Source: an uncultured Stenotrophomonas sp. (lineage in GTDB: Bacteria; Pseudomonadota; Gammaproteobacteria; Xanthomonadales; Xanthomonadaceae). From it: 64,000 nt of DNA. The stretch is from NCBI RefSeq assembly GCF_913778665.1, contig NZ_CAJYVQ010000009.1, positions 186,001 to 250,000 on the forward strand, read 5' to 3'. The translations under genes and the position numbers were made by a program. Shown piece after piece: positions 9,638-21,865 of the stretch. How positions within the stretch are numbered: position 1 is the first letter of the stretch; each line of letters begins with the position of its first letter. The notes beneath the pieces were generated by a model, which searched no databases, was not told where the DNA came from, and worked only from the letters and a program-made list of their open reading frames with translations.

Positions 9638-10407
9638 GCCGTCGCATCATTCCCTGCCTGGACGTGCGCGATGGCCGCGTTGTCAAGGGCGTGCGCTTCC
9701 GCGACCACGTCGACATGGGCGATATCGCTGAACTTGCGCAGCGCTACCGTGACCAGGGCGCTGACGAGCTGGTGTTCTATGACATCGGCGCCAGCCCCGA
9801 GGCGCGTTCGGTGGATGTGGCATGGATCGAACGCATCGCCCGCCTGATCGATATCCCGTTCTGCGTGGCCGGTGGCATCGACAGCGTCGAGACCGCGCGC
9901 CGCGTGCTGTTCGCCGGCGCCGACAAGGTCTCGATAAACTCGCCCGCACTGGGTCGCCCCCAGCTGATTACCGAACTGGCCGATGAATTCGGCGTGCAGT
10001 GCGTGGTGGTAGGCGTCGATTCGGTACGCGAGGCCGATGGGCAATGGCGGGTCCGCCGTTTCAGCGGCGATCCGGGCAAGACCCAGGCGGTGCCGTTGCG
10101 CACCCTTGACTGGATTGTCGAGGCGCAGCGCCGTGGCGCCGGTGAGATCGTGCTGAACTGCATGGACAGCGACGGCGTGCGCCGTGGCTACGATGTGGCG
10201 CAGCTGCAGCAGGCACGAGCGCTGTGCCAGGTGCCGCTGATTGCCTCCGGTGGTGCCGGTGCGATGGAGCACTTCGCTGCGGCCTTCGACCAGGCCGATG
10301 TGGATGGCGCGCTGGCCGCCAGCGTGTTCCACAGCGGCGCCATCGCCATTCCGGAATTGAAGCGCTACCTGCGCGAGCAGCAGATCGAGGTGCGGGATGT
10401 CTATTGA
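9631..10407 (+). CDS. hisF: Imidazole glycerol phosphate synthase, cyclase subunit
   Basis: (beta-alpha)8 cyclase that, with HisH, makes imidazole glycerol phosphate and AICAR; 258 aa. '[18 protein letters not shown]' holds the first catalytic Asp, and '[17 protein letters not shown]' the second. '[28 protein letters not shown]' and '[13 protein letters not shown]' bind phosphate. ATG 9631 fits the family N-terminus and overlaps the hisA end by 7 nt. hisIE starts 11 nt before the stop. Confidence 0.95.
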   Translation: MLSRRIIPCLDVRDGRVVKGVRFRDHVDMGDIAELAQRYRDQGADELVFYDIGASPEARSVDVAWIERIARLIDIPFCVAGGIDSVETARRVLFAGADKVSINSPALGRPQLITELADEFGVQCVVVGVDSVREADGQWRVRRFSGDPGKTQAVPLRTLDWIVEAQRRGAGEIVLNCMDSDGVRRGYDVAQLQQARALCQVPLIASGGAGAMEHFAAAFDQADVDGALAASVFHSGAIAIPELKRYLREQQIEVRDVY

Positions 10408-11017
10408 AGTGAAGCCGTCCGTGGACGCACTGCAGGCGCTGGACTGGGGCAAGGGCGAAGGTCTCCTGCCGGCGGTGGTGCAGGATGCCGATACCCTGCA
10501 GGTGCTGATGCTGGGCTATGTCAGCGCCGAGTCGCTGGCGGCGACGCTGGCGATCGGCCACATGACCTTTTTCAGCCGCAGCAAGCAGCGGCTGTGGACC
10601 AAGGGCGAGCAGTCCGGCAATGTGCTGGCGGTGCAGTCGATCAGCGTGGACTGCGATGCCGATACGCTGCTGGTGATGGCGCGCCCGGCCGGGCCGACCT
10701 GTCACACCGGGGCCGAGAGCTGTTTCGATGGTGCGCCGAAGGATTTTCTCGGCGGGCTGAACCAGCTGGTGGCGATGCGCGAGGCACAGCGCCCATCGGG
10801 CAGCTACACCACCTCGTTGTTCGAAGGCGGCATCCGCCGCATCGCGCAGAAGGTGGGCGAGGAAGGCGTGGAAACCGCGTTGGCGGCAGTGGCGCAGGAC
10901 GATGAAGCGCTGCTGGGCGAGGCGTCTGACCTGCTGTACCACCTGCTGGTGTTGCTGCGCGCGCGCGGGCTGTCGCTGGAGGATGCGCGGGCGGTGCTGG
11001 AAAAGCGCCATCGTTGA
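10397..11017 (+). CDS. hisI: Bifunctional phosphoribosyl-AMP cyclohydrolase / phosphoribosyl-ATP pyrophosphatase
   Basis: 206 aa, two fused domains. The N-terminal HisI cyclohydrolase has '[12 protein letters not shown]', '[19 protein letters not shown]' and the metal-binding 'VDCDADTLL' and '[12 protein letters not shown]' cysteines. The C-terminal HisE pyrophosphatase (~residue 115 on) has '[13 protein letters not shown]' and '[13 protein letters not shown]', the MazG-like acidic helices. It performs steps 2 and 3 and ends the operon; a hairpin and a REP follow. Confidence 0.95.
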   Translation: MSIEVKPSVDALQALDWGKGEGLLPAVVQDADTLQVLMLGYVSAESLAATLAIGHMTFFSRSKQRLWTKGEQSGNVLAVQSISVDCDADTLLVMARPAGPTCHTGAESCFDGAPKDFLGGLNQLVAMREAQRPSGSYTTSLFEGGIRRIAQKVGEEGVETALAAVAQDDEALLGEASDLLYHLLVLLRARGLSLEDARAVLEKRHR

Positions 11018-11020
11018 GGA

Positions 11021-11083
11021 AGGCATGCGGACCAACAGTCCGCACCTGCCTTTGCAATGCAGCCGAGCATGGCTCGGCCCTAC
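11021..11083. terminator. Stem-loop and REP unit after the his operon
   Basis: TGCGGAC/GTCCGCA arms around CAACA (11026-11044), within AGGCA/TGCCT outer arms, with only a short TTT run. It is followed at 11059-11083 by a SMAG-like unit (GCCGAG/CTCGGC around CATGG; GTAG on the minus strand). Together they probably end his-operon transcription. Confidence 0.55.
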
Positions 11084-11116
11084 AATAGGGAGTCTTCATC
11101 TCTCCCGGACCGTTCC

Positions 11117-12706
11117 ATGAAACTGCCTGCCGCCTGGCTGTGTTGCCTGTTGCTGACCTCGCCGGCCTGGGCCGCCGATACCGTGGTCAGCGGCAAGGTC
11201 TATCTGGAGCGCGATGGCAAGCCGGGCCGCGGCGCCACTGATCCGGGCCTGGCCGGGGTGCAGGTCTCCAACGGCGAGAGCATCGTCAAGACCGCTGCCG
11301 ATGGCAGTTACAGCCTGCCGGTGCGCGACGGCCAGACCGTGTTCGTGATCAAGCCGGATGCCTATGCCTTCCTCAAGGCGGCCGATGGCCTGCCGTCGTT
11401 CTGGCGACACTATCGCCCGAACGGCTCGCCGGCGCTGAAGTACGGTGGCATCGCCGCCACCGGTGATGTCACCCGCAACTGGGATTTCGCCCTGCAGCCG
11501 GACCGCCATGACAGCCGCCGCGGCTTCCAGATGCTGGTGTTCACCGATTCGCAGACCGCCAGCCTGAAGGACATCGGCTACTACCAGCAGTCGATCGTGG
11601 CGCCGCTGGTCGGCCAGACCAGGGCGCGCCTGGGCACCACGCTGGGCGACATCGTCAACGACGACCTGACCCTGTACCCGGCGATCAACAAGGTCACCAC
11701 GTCGCTGGGCGTGCCGTGGTTCCATGTGCCAGGCAACCACGACCTCGATTTCGATGCGGCCAGCGACGTTCATTCGCTGGACAGCTGGCGCAACGTCTAT
11801 GGCCCGGACACCTACGCGGTGGAAGAGGGCGGCGCCAGCTTCGTATTCCTAGACGACGTGGTGTACGACCCCAAGGCCAGGCCGAAGTATGTCGGCGGCC
11901 TGCGCGAAGACCAGTTCGCCTTCCTCGCCAGCTACCTGAAGGGCCTGCACAAGGACCGCCTGCTGGTGCTCGGCATGCACATCCCGCTGTTCGATGCGGC
12001 ACCGGGGCGCGAGACCTTCCGTCATGCCGACCGCCAGCGCCTGTTCGACCTGCTCAAGGACTTCCGCAACGTGCTGGTGCTCAGCGGCCACAGCCACACC
12101 CAGCAGCACGTCTACCACGGGAAGGCCGACGGCTGGAACGGTGACAAGCCGCTGCACGAGTACAACGTCGGTGCCAACTGCGGTGCATTCTGGTCCGGGG
12201 TGAAGGATGCCGCCGGCGTGCCGGACAGCACCATGAGCGATGGCACGCCAAAGGGCTATGCGCTGCTGGATGTCGCCGGCAATGGCAGCTACAAACTGCA
12301 GTACCGCGTGGCCGGTAGGCCAGCCAGCGAACAGATCGGCCTGCATGCACCGAAGGTGCTCCGCCAGGGGGCATACCCGGCATGGGGCATCTATGCCAAC
12401 GTCTACATGGGCGAGGATGCCAGCGTGGTCGAGTACCGTGTCGACGGCGGCGCCTGGCAGCCGATGAAGCAGGTCAGCCAGCCGGACCCGCGCCTGATGG
12501 TGGAGAACGTGACCGACGATATGGCAAACAGCCTGCGTGGCTACGATCGTTCGCCGGAGGCCACCGCATCGCCTCACCTGTGGCGTGGCGCGCTGCCGAC
12601 CGATCTGGCGGTGGGCAGCCACAAGGTTGAAGTACGCTCCACCCAGCCCGATGGCGCAGTGTTCACTGCCACCACCAGCTACAGCCTGCAGACTGCCCAG
12701 CCCTGA
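11117..12706 (+). CDS. Secreted calcineurin-like metallophosphoesterase
   Basis: 529 aa. 'MKLPAAWLCCLLLTSPAWA' is a Sec signal peptide, so it acts in the periplasm or outside. Domain order: an Ig-like N-terminal domain (MetallophosN type, ~25-115), the metallophosphatase core (~130-360) with 'TTLGDIVND', 'HVPGNHDLD', 'LGMHIPLF' and 'VLSGHSHTQQH' binding two metals, then a beta-rich C-terminal domain (~375-525). This architecture is widespread in Xanthomonads and Bacteroidetes; the substrate is unknown. The frame is open 20 codons upstream, but ATG 11117 gives the signal peptide. Confidence 0.88.
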   Translation: MKLPAAWLCCLLLTSPAWAADTVVSGKVYLERDGKPGRGATDPGLAGVQVSNGESIVKTAADGSYSLPVRDGQTVFVIKPDAYAFLKAADGLPSFWRHYRPNGSPALKYGGIAATGDVTRNWDFALQPDRHDSRRGFQMLVFTDSQTASLKDIGYYQQSIVAPLVGQTRARLGTTLGDIVNDDLTLYPAINKVTTSLGVPWFHVPGNHDLDFDAASDVHSLDSWRNVYGPDTYAVEEGGASFVFLDDVVYDPKARPKYVGGLREDQFAFLASYLKGLHKDRLLVLGMHIPLFDAAPGRETFRHADRQRLFDLLKDFRNVLVLSGHSHTQQHVYHGKADGWNGDKPLHEYNVGANCGAFWSGVKDAAGVPDSTMSDGTPKGYALLDVAGNGSYKLQYRVAGRPASEQIGLHAPKVLRQGAYPAWGIYANVYMGEDASVVEYRVDGGAWQPMKQVSQPDPRLMVENVTDDMANSLRGYDRSPEATASPHLWRGALPTDLAVGSHKVEVRSTQPDGAVFTATTSYSLQTAQP

Positions 12707-12741
12707 CACGCCGCAAGGCCTCTCCAGCGAAAGGACCCCGC

Positions 12742-13026
12742 ATGGATATCCGCTTCATGGCCGGCACTACGCCGGTGACCCTCAGCCGCCACTGGTTCAC
12801 CGGCGCGATGCTGCTGCAGAGCGCCACCGAGAAGGTCTGGGTGCAGCACCCGCTGCATCCGGGCACCCACTTCTCGTTCTCGCTGGTACAGTCGTGGCTG
12901 CGCCATATCGCCGGCCACGACGTGCTGGTCGAGCGCACCCGGCCGCTGCTGTTCGCCGGCTTCCGCCCGCAGCGCCTGCGCGTGCTGGTGGACGGCGTGC
13001 AGGTGGCCGAACAGGAAGGCATGTAG
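12742..13026 (+). CDS. Hypothetical protein, 94 aa
   Basis: I do not recognise the family. The protein has no signal peptide, no cysteine, and several Trp/His/Arg residues ('HWFTGAMLL', 'QHPLHPGTHFSFS', 'GFRPQRLRVLVDGVQVAEQ'), and looks like a small soluble beta-rich domain. It sits 35 nt after the phosphoesterase stop with AGCGAAAGGA upstream of the ATG, and could be co-transcribed with it. Codon choice is normal for the region, so I regard it as real. Confidence 0.6.
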   Translation: MDIRFMAGTTPVTLSRHWFTGAMLLQSATEKVWVQHPLHPGTHFSFSLVQSWLRHIAGHDVLVERTRPLLFAGFRPQRLRVLVDGVQVAEQEGM

Positions 13027-13086
13027 GCCAACCTGAACCACCGGCGTGCTAGGCAAAGCCGCCCCGATGCCTGAGAATCGGGGCGA

Positions 13087-13100
13087 TTCAATCGATCCAA
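13087..13100. promoter_or_regulatory. LacI-type operator before glk (TTGRATCGATCYAA family)
   Basis: TTCAATCGATCCAA matches the 14-bp consensus drawn from the five upstream sites in this window at 13 of 14 positions. It ends 10 bp before the GTG of the kinase gene, where a bound repressor would block initiation. Confidence 0.65.
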
Positions 13101-13110
13101 GCAGGCCAGC

Positions 13111-14133
13111 GTGACCATCGCAGCAGCGTCCCCGGTTTCCTCCGACTCCGCCCGCGGCGGTCTTCCGCGCCATCTGGTCGTCGCCGATGTCGGCGGCACC
13201 TTCGCCCGTTTGGCGTTGGCTGAAACGCAACCCGGCCAGGCGCCGCTGCTGGGCAGCCATCGCACCTACGCCTGTGCCGAGCATCCCAGCCTGGCGGCGA
13301 TCCTTGCTGATTTCACCGCTGGCCTCAGCCAGCCGGTGCAGACCGCCGTGGTGGCCATCGCCGGCCTGCTCGATGGCGATGTGCTGATCAACTCCAACCT
13401 GCCGTGGACCGTATCGCTGTCGGCCACCCGCGCGCAGTCCGGGCTGCGCGAGCTGCAGCTGATCAATGATTTCGAGGCGGTGGCACTGGCCATCCCGTAC
13501 CTGCAGCGCGAGACGCTGGTGCCACTGAACGGCGACGCCGATCCGGCACAGGCGTTCCCGGCGCTGGTGCTGGGCGCGGGCACCGGACTGGGCGCCGCGC
13601 TGCGTTTCGCCGATGGCGAGCGCCCGGTGCTGGCCAGCGAGATCGGCCATGCCGCGCTTGGCGCCGGCAACGCGCTGGAACTGCAGGTGCTGGGCAAGCT
13701 GCTGCAGCGCTGGGCGCACGTGGACAACGAACGGGTGCTGTCAGGCAGTGGCTTGATGAACCTGTACCCGTGCCTGTGCGAACTGCGCGGCGTGCTGCCG
13801 GTGTGGACCACGACCGAGGCGCTGATCGGCGCCGCGCGCAGTGGCGAGGATGCGCTGGCGGTGGAGACGCTGCAGGTGTTCTGCGCCTGGTTGGGCAGCC
13901 TGGCCGGCGACGCGGCGATCGCCGTCGGTGCGCGTTCGGTGTACCTGGCCGGTGGTATTTCCGCGCATGTACAGGATTTCCTGGCCGATGGCCGCTTCCG
14001 TGAGCGCTTCCTCAACAAGGGCGTGCTGACCGAGGTGCTGCGCCAGGTGCCGGTGTGGCGGGTGGAGCATGGGCAGCTGGGCGTGCTCGGCGCGGCGGTC
14101 TGGCACGCTGCACGACAGCCTGCCCGCGACTGA
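13111..14133 (+). CDS. glk: Glucokinase-family sugar kinase
   Basis: 340 aa from a GTG. The fold is that of the bacterial Glk family: 'LVVADVGGTFARLAL' is the phosphate-1 loop, 'QLINDFEAVALAIPYL' carries the catalytic Asp region, and 'LVLGAGTGLGAAL' and 'SEIGHAAL' complete the active site. It phosphorylates glucose or a related hexose with ATP in the cytoplasm. A LacI-type operator sits just upstream, and a glycosylasparaginase, CutC and TonB receptor follow. The context therefore points to a sugar freed from glycans, possibly not glucose itself. Confidence 0.85.
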   Translation: MTIAAASPVSSDSARGGLPRHLVVADVGGTFARLALAETQPGQAPLLGSHRTYACAEHPSLAAILADFTAGLSQPVQTAVVAIAGLLDGDVLINSNLPWTVSLSATRAQSGLRELQLINDFEAVALAIPYLQRETLVPLNGDADPAQAFPALVLGAGTGLGAALRFADGERPVLASEIGHAALGAGNALELQVLGKLLQRWAHVDNERVLSGSGLMNLYPCLCELRGVLPVWTTTEALIGAARSGEDALAVETLQVFCAWLGSLAGDAAIAVGARSVYLAGGISAHVQDFLADGRFRERFLNKGVLTEVLRQVPVWRVEHGQLGVLGAAVWHAARQPARD

Positions 14134-14184
14134 TCGGCATGGCCGGCATCGGGCCGGCCGTGCATTGCAGACTGGGAGGGGAAG

Positions 14185-15183
14185 ATGGTGGATCGCAGGC
14201 AGTTCCTGCAGGCCGGTGCACTGGCCGCAGGCATGGCGGCTTTGCCGGGCGTGCAGGCACGCACGCAGGGTGGGGCCAAGGTGGTTTCAACCTGGGATTT
14301 CGGCGTGCCGGCCAACCAGGCCGCATGGAAAGTGCTGGCGCAGGGGGGCAGCGCGCTGGACGCGGTCGAGGCCGGCGCACGCTGGGCCGAGAGCGACCTG
14401 TGCAACCCCACCGTCGGCCATTGCGGCAACCCGGATCGCGACGGCGTGCTGAGCCTGGACGCCAGCATCATGGATGGCGATGGCCGCTGTGGCGCGGTGG
14501 CCGCACTGGTCGACATCCTGCATCCGGTGTCGGTGGCCCGCAAAGTGATGGAGGACAGCCCGCATGTGCTGCTGGTGGGTGAGGGCGCGCAGCAGTTCGC
14601 GGTGCAGCAGGGCTTCGAACGCCAGCACCTGCTCACGCCGCAGGCGGAAGCGGCATGGCGCGAGTGGCTGAAGACCGAGAAGTACCAGCCGCAGATCAAT
14701 GCCGAGCGCCGTGGTATTCCCGGCAACAGCGACAACCACGACACCATCGGCATGCTGGCACTGGATGCCAAGGGCCATCTGGCCGGTGCCTGCACCACCA
14801 GTGGCATGGCGTGGAAACTGCACGGCCGCGTTGGCGACAGTCCGATCATCGGTGCCGGCCTCTACGTCGACAACGAGGTGGGCGCGGCCACTGCCTCGGG
14901 GGTGGGCGAGGAGATGATCCGCAACGCCGCCTCGTTCCTGGTGGTCGAGCTGATGCGCCAGGGGCGCTCGCCGGCGCAGGCCTGCCGCGAGGCGATCGAC
15001 CGCGTGGTGCGCAAGCGCCCCGAAGCAAGCAGGACGCTGCAGGTGTGCTTCCTGGCCATGAACAAGCAGGGCGAGGTGGGCGCGTACGCGCTGCATCGCG
15101 GCTTCGTCTACGCCGTCTGCGATGCGCAGCGCCAGGATGACCTGCGCGATTCGCCGTCGATCTACACGGGCACGCAGGCGTGA
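14185..15183 (+). CDS. Glycosylasparaginase (N4-(beta-N-acetylglucosaminyl)-L-asparaginase), exported
   Basis: Ntn-hydrolase that splits the GlcNAc-Asn bond left after N-glycoprotein digestion. 332 aa. The N-terminus 'DRRQFLQAGALAAGMAALPGVQA' is a Tat-like signal, giving a periplasmic enzyme. The autocleavage site is visible as 'SDNHDTIGMLALD' (~residues 186-198), whose Thr becomes the nucleophile of the beta chain. 'GAGLYVDNEVGAATASGVGEEMIR' matches the substrate-binding loop. GGGAGGGG precedes the ATG. It overlaps the CutC gene by 4 nt. Alternative: an isoaspartyl peptidase, but HDTIGM favours glycosylasparaginase. Confidence 0.88.
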   Translation: MVDRRQFLQAGALAAGMAALPGVQARTQGGAKVVSTWDFGVPANQAAWKVLAQGGSALDAVEAGARWAESDLCNPTVGHCGNPDRDGVLSLDASIMDGDGRCGAVAALVDILHPVSVARKVMEDSPHVLLVGEGAQQFAVQQGFERQHLLTPQAEAAWREWLKTEKYQPQINAERRGIPGNSDNHDTIGMLALDAKGHLAGACTTSGMAWKLHGRVGDSPIIGAGLYVDNEVGAATASGVGEEMIRNAASFLVVELMRQGRSPAQACREAIDRVVRKRPEASRTLQVCFLAMNKQGEVGAYALHRGFVYAVCDAQRQDDLRDSPSIYTGTQA

Positions 15184-15911
15184 GCACGCGGCTCACGCTG
15201 GAGATCGCCAGCAACTCCCTGGCCTCGGCGTTGGCCGCGCAGGCCGGTGGTGCCGACCGCATCGAGCTGTTCGACAACCTGGCCGAGGGCGGCACCACGC
15301 CGTCGTTCGCCAGCATCGCGATTGCCCGCGAACGTCTGTCGATTCCTTTGTTTGTTCTGATACGGCCACGCCCGGGCGATTTCCACTACGACGCGCTGGA
15401 AACCGAACTGATGCTGCGTGACATCGTGCAGTGCCGCGCGTTGGGTTGCGATGGCGTGGTGATCGGCGCGCTGGATGTCCAGGGCGGCGTTGACGTGGCG
15501 CTGTGCCGTGAACTGGTGCAGGCCGCCGGGCCGTTGCAGGTGACCTTCCATCGTGCGTTCGACGCGGCTCGCGATCTGTCGGCGGCGCTGGAGCAGGTGA
15601 TCGGGCTCGGCTGCCAGCGTGTGCTGACGTCCGGCGGCCAGGTCAGCGCCGAAGCCGGCGCCGATGTCCTGGCGGGGCTGGTTACCCAGGCGGCGGGGCG
15701 TATCACGGTGATGGCCGGCGCGGGGCTGGGCCCGGCCAATATCACCGCCGTCGCGCGACGGAGCGGTTGCACCGAACTGCATGCCTCGGCCAAGGGACTG
15801 CGGCGCTCGGCCATGCAGTTCCACAACCCGGCCCTGCGCGGGCTGGACCCGGACTGGAGCCAGACCGCTACCGCCACCGTGGCCGCGCTGCGGCAGGCGC
15901 TGGACGGCTGA
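15180..15911 (+). CDS. cutC: CutC-family TIM-barrel protein
   Basis: 243 aa from a GTG overlapping the previous stop (GTGA). 'LTLEIASNSLASALAAQAGGADRIEL', 'LFVLIRPRPGDFHYD', 'TFHRAFDAARD' and 'RVLTSGGQ' are the conserved blocks of the CutC family. The family was named for copper tolerance in E. coli, but its biochemical role is unsettled. Here it is translationally coupled to glycosylasparaginase and lies behind a sugar kinase and a LacI-type operator, which argues for a role in glycan breakdown. copA is 3.4 kb away in a separate, CueR-controlled unit. Confidence 0.88.
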   Translation: MSTRLTLEIASNSLASALAAQAGGADRIELFDNLAEGGTTPSFASIAIARERLSIPLFVLIRPRPGDFHYDALETELMLRDIVQCRALGCDGVVIGALDVQGGVDVALCRELVQAAGPLQVTFHRAFDAARDLSAALEQVIGLGCQRVLTSGGQVSAEAGADVLAGLVTQAAGRITVMAGAGLGPANITAVARRSGCTELHASAKGLRRSAMQFHNPALRGLDPDWSQTATATVAALRQALDG

Positions 15912-15920
15912 GAGCGGCCC

Positions 15921-15954
15921 GGGGTCGGGGCCTTCTGCGAAGCGGTCCGACCCC
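15921..15954. repeat. GGGGTCGG/CCGACCCC palindrome after cutC
   Basis: Arms GGGGTCGG (15921-15928) and CCGACCCC (15947-15954) with a partly paired interior (CTTCTGCGAAG). It is of the same type as the larger palindrome at 26498-26535. There is no U-tract, so termination is uncertain. Confidence 0.5.
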
Positions 15955-16144
15955 TGCAGCACGCTTTCCGCGGACAAAACCGTTCAGCGCATGATTGTCG
16001 CGATCGTGTCATTGACGTGTGCGGCGTTCTCTCAGCGATGATCCGCAACCCTTTGATTGCTCAGGATACTGGCAGCCAATAGCGGCATGTCGCGGCATGT
16101 TGCTGCGTCGCCGCATGCCGGGGGTGATTCAGCTGTGCTTTAGT

Positions 16145-16158
16145 TTGGATCGATCCAC
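16145..16158. promoter_or_regulatory. LacI-type operator upstream of the first TonB receptor
   Basis: It contains TGGATCGATCCA (16146-16157), a perfect 12-bp palindrome, and the 14-mer matches TTGRATCGATCYAA at 13 of 14. It lies 107 bp before the receptor ATG, in a 353-bp gap that otherwise holds only the palindrome at 15921-15954 and no gene I can support. Confidence 0.7.
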
Positions 16159-16264
16159 AGGGGAGGGTGCTGCGACGGTCTTCAACCGATCCAGGCGCCC
16201 GGATCACCGGTAGTGCCGCACCACCACCCGTCCATGCGTCCACACTTTCGAAGAGCAACCACCC

Positions 16265-19222
16265 ATGGCTCAGATCGTCCGCAAGCGCCGTCACCTGCTG
16301 TCCCAGGCCCTGGTCCTGGCCCTGCTTCCCTTGGCTGCCAGTGCGCAGGAGGCGGCCAGTTCGTCCACCAAGGATCTCGACGCAGTCACGGTCACCGGCT
16401 CGCGCATCAAGCGCGCCAGCGTCGAGGGCCCGGCGCCGGTCAACGTAATCACCGCCGCGCAGATCCAGAAGGAAGGCTTCGTCAGCGTGTACGACGCGCT
16501 GAAGACCCTCACCGAGGCCACCGGCACCGTCGAGGCGGCCTCGCAGTGGGGCTCGCACACGCCCAACGCCAGTGGCCTGAACCTGCGCGGCATGGGCCCG
16601 AACCGCTCGCTGCTGCTGGTCAATGGTCGTCGCGTGGCTGACTACCCGCTGCCTTACGGCGGCGAAACCAACTTTTCCAACTACGGCAACATTCCGGCCG
16701 CGGCGGTGGAGCGCATCGAAGTACTGACCGGTGGTGCCTCAGCCATCTACGGTTCCGATGCGATCGCCGGTGTGGTCAACGTCATCCTGAAAACGAACTA
16801 CGACGGTGATGAAGTACGCGTACGCGGCGGCACCTCCACCGAAGGCGGCCGTGATACCTGGGACCTCTCTTGGGCCGGTGGCAAGACCGGTGACAACTGG
16901 AGCGTGACCTACGCGCTGCAGTACACCAAGCGCGATCCATTGTTCGGTCGCGACCGCCCGCAGATGGACGACGCCGATGATGCACCGTATACGTCCTGGA
17001 ACATGGAACAACGCAAAGTGGGCTTTCGACCCACCGCCGGCCTGGCGCTGATCGATCCGACCACGGGCCAGCGTCTGGCACCGCCCACCGGCACCTGCGA
17101 GAAGTTCGATGGCGAGTACTACACCGCCGATCGATTGGTCTACAACTACGCCGCCAACACCATCACCAACACCGGCCGGCTGTGCGGCATGAGCGCCGAC
17201 TACGCCAACTGGCTGCTCACCGGCGGCGCCGAGAACGTGTCCGGCAACCTGTATGCCACCTTTGATTTCAGCAACGACCTGCAGGCCTGGACCAACCTGG
17301 CGGTATACCGCTCGGAGGCCATCTGGGGCACCAACCCGCCCGGCGTGTCGCTGGTCGATGATGACAACGGCTACTACTGGGATGCCAACCGCAACCGCCC
17401 GATCCTGGGCGTGCGCCAGTTCACCCCGAACGAGGTGGGCGGACTGGATACGCTGCGCAACACCAATCGCGAACTGTCCTGGGACTGGAGCGCCGGCCTG
17501 CGCGGCCGACTCGCTGACCGCTTCGACTGGAGCGCCACGGTGGGGCGGTCGTATTACCGCGTGGAAGAGCGGCAGAACGTGGTGGACAAGCAGAAGTCGT
17601 ACGACTACTTCCTCGGCCCGCGCCTCGGCACCACTGCCGATGGCGAAGCGATCTACGCGTTGAACGAATCACGCTGGTGGAATCCGCTGACGCCGGACCA
17701 GTACTGGCAGATGGGCACGGTGGCGAAGAACCGTGCGGCGTCGTGGGTCAACCAGGCCTCGGCGGACATCACCGGCGAGCTGTTCCAGGGCTGGGCCGGC
17801 CCGATCTCGTTCGCCGCCGTGGCCGAAGTCGCGCAGCAGGGCTACCACCTCCGTCCGGACCCGCGCGCCGGCATCGACTTCGACCTGCAGAACGTCGATC
17901 GCGGCGGCGGCGAGCGCACCCGCTATTCGGCCGGCGTCGAGTTCAAGATCCCGCTGCTGGAGAGCGTGACTGCCACCGCGGCCGCGCGCTATGACCGCTA
18001 TGGCAACTACAAGGCCGACGACAGCAGCGAAGCGCTGGACATCGGCAGCCAGAAGGAAACCACCTGGAACGTCGGCCTGGAATGGCGCCCCGTGGAATCG
18101 CTGCTGGTGCGTGGCTCTTACGCCACCAGTTTCCATGCGCCGGACATGCACTACCTGCTGGGCCAGCCGAGCAGCTCGGAAGTACAGACCTATGACCGCC
18201 TGCGCTGCATCCAGAGTGGTGCCTACCTGGTCAACAACTGCGGCGTGGGCAACACCGATGTCTGGTACACGTTCGATGTGAACCGCCGTGGCACGCCGCT
18301 GCTGCGCTCGGAAACCGGTGATTCGTGGACCGTCGGCTTCGTCTGGGACGTGCTGCCGAACGTGTCGGTCAGCGCGGACTACTGGGCGATCAAAGTGGAA
18401 GACATGATCGTCGACGTTGGCGCCGACGAGGTGCTGGCCAGCGAAGCGGGCTGCCTGACCGGCAAGAACATGGACGGTACACCGTGGGCCAATCCGGCCG
18501 GTGGCGAGTACTGTGCCGGCATCCTGGCCCGCGTGAACCGCGACAGCAACGGGCGCCTGGTATCGATCGAGCGCGGCCCGTTCAACCTGGCCAGCCGCGA
18601 GGTGCGTGGCATCGACCTGACCGCACGCTATCGCCTGGACACTGCGCAGTGGGGCAGCTTCCAGCTGGGCCTGAACTACACCAACCAGATCTCCACCAAG
18701 GAACAGCGCTACGCCAACGACCCGAATCCGGAGCGCCGTGACCGCGACCTGCGCAGCAAGCTGCGCGCGAGCCTGGCCTGGCAGCGCGGCAACTGGAACG
18801 CCAATGTCTACGCTGACCGCATCGGTTCGGTGCCGGGCGTGCGCTACCACTGGGGCACCGACCGCCTGGACAACCCCGGCGGCTGCCTGCCGTTCGCCGA
18901 TGGCTACGTGCCCAGTGACAGCCCGTCGCTGAACTGCCTGGAGCCGGCGACGCGTCCGGATGGCTCGCCCAACCCGAACCCGAATGCAGGCCAGCAGACC
19001 GCCCGCTATTTCGGCAGGGTCGGGCCGTTCATCACCTGGAACTTCAACGTGGGCTATCAGGTGACCGAACACGCGAAGGTCAACGTCTACGTCAACAACG
19101 CGTTCAACTCGGCCAGCTGGAACCACAAGGATCCGTACAAGCTGGACTACGACTTCGCCCCGACCCGCCTGCTGGGTGCGGTGGGCCGCGAGTTCGCGCT
19201 GGAGTACGTGTTCACCTTCTGA
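16265..19222 (+). CDS. TonB-dependent outer-membrane receptor (probable glycan/glycopeptide importer)
   Basis: 985 aa. Signal peptide ~1-27 ('[11 protein letters not shown]'), then a TonB-box-like segment '[12 protein letters not shown]'. The plug domain follows (~40-165; '[17 protein letters not shown]', '[27 protein letters not shown]'), then a 22-strand beta barrel ending in 'FALEYVFTF' with terminal Phe, the Bam signal. Energised by TonB-ExbBD, it takes up large ligands. A LacI-type operator upstream and the glk-glycosylasparaginase-cutC genes before it suggest N-glycan fragments as ligand. That is inference from context; the fold call is firm. Confidence 0.92.
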   Translation: MAQIVRKRRHLLSQALVLALLPLAASAQEAASSSTKDLDAVTVTGSRIKRASVEGPAPVNVITAAQIQKEGFVSVYDALKTLTEATGTVEAASQWGSHTPNASGLNLRGMGPNRSLLLVNGRRVADYPLPYGGETNFSNYGNIPAAAVERIEVLTGGASAIYGSDAIAGVVNVILKTNYDGDEVRVRGGTSTEGGRDTWDLSWAGGKTGDNWSVTYALQYTKRDPLFGRDRPQMDDADDAPYTSWNMEQRKVGFRPTAGLALIDPTTGQRLAPPTGTCEKFDGEYYTADRLVYNYAANTITNTGRLCGMSADYANWLLTGGAENVSGNLYATFDFSNDLQAWTNLAVYRSEAIWGTNPPGVSLVDDDNGYYWDANRNRPILGVRQFTPNEVGGLDTLRNTNRELSWDWSAGLRGRLADRFDWSATVGRSYYRVEERQNVVDKQKSYDYFLGPRLGTTADGEAIYALNESRWWNPLTPDQYWQMGTVAKNRAASWVNQASADITGELFQGWAGPISFAAVAEVAQQGYHLRPDPRAGIDFDLQNVDRGGGERTRYSAGVEFKIPLLESVTATAAARYDRYGNYKADDSSEALDIGSQKETTWNVGLEWRPVESLLVRGSYATSFHAPDMHYLLGQPSSSEVQTYDRLRCIQSGAYLVNNCGVGNTDVWYTFDVNRRGTPLLRSETGDSWTVGFVWDVLPNVSVSADYWAIKVEDMIVDVGADEVLASEAGCLTGKNMDGTPWANPAGGEYCAGILARVNRDSNGRLVSIERGPFNLASREVRGIDLTARYRLDTAQWGSFQLGLNYTNQISTKEQRYANDPNPERRDRDLRSKLRASLAWQRGNWNANVYADRIGSVPGVRYHWGTDRLDNPGGCLPFADGYVPSDSPSLNCLEPATRPDGSPNPNPNAGQQTARYFGRVGPFITWNFNVGYQVTEHAKVNVYVNNAFNSASWNHKDPYKLDYDFAPTRLLGAVGREFALEYVFTF

Positions 19223-19236
19223 GGCGGGTTGCAGGC

Positions 19237-19264
19237 GGTACGCCGGGCATGGCCCGGCGCTACC
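19237..19264. repeat. GTAG-type REP palindrome
   Basis: CGCCGGGC/GCCCGGCG arms around AT, flanked by GGTA...TACC. It lies directly behind the receptor stop and may serve as its terminator. Confidence 0.7.
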
Positions 19265-19287
19265 GGTCGATCCCGGGGCGGCTGGAT

Positions 19288-19318
19288 TTGACCTTCCCAC
19301 GATGGCAAGGTTTAGCCT
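19288..19318 (+). promoter_or_regulatory. CueR-type copper promoter of copA
   Basis: TTGACC (19288-19293) and TAGCCT (19313-19318) are separated by 19 bp, the elongated spacer typical of MerR-family promoters. Between them is the operator ACCTTCC-N7-GCAAGGT (19291-19311). The copZ promoter at 22635-22655 carries almost the same 21-mer. Confidence 0.85.
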
Positions 19319-19352
19319 GTCCGCATCCAGAAGGAAATCCGGGAATCCGATC

Positions 19353-21854
<2,502 letters not shown>

Positions 21855-21865
21855 AGGAGATCCGC

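Noticed and set aside
14185..15183. Plain L-asparaginase or isoaspartyl dipeptidase
   Set aside because: The Ntn site context HDTIGM and the exported form favour glycosylasparaginase.
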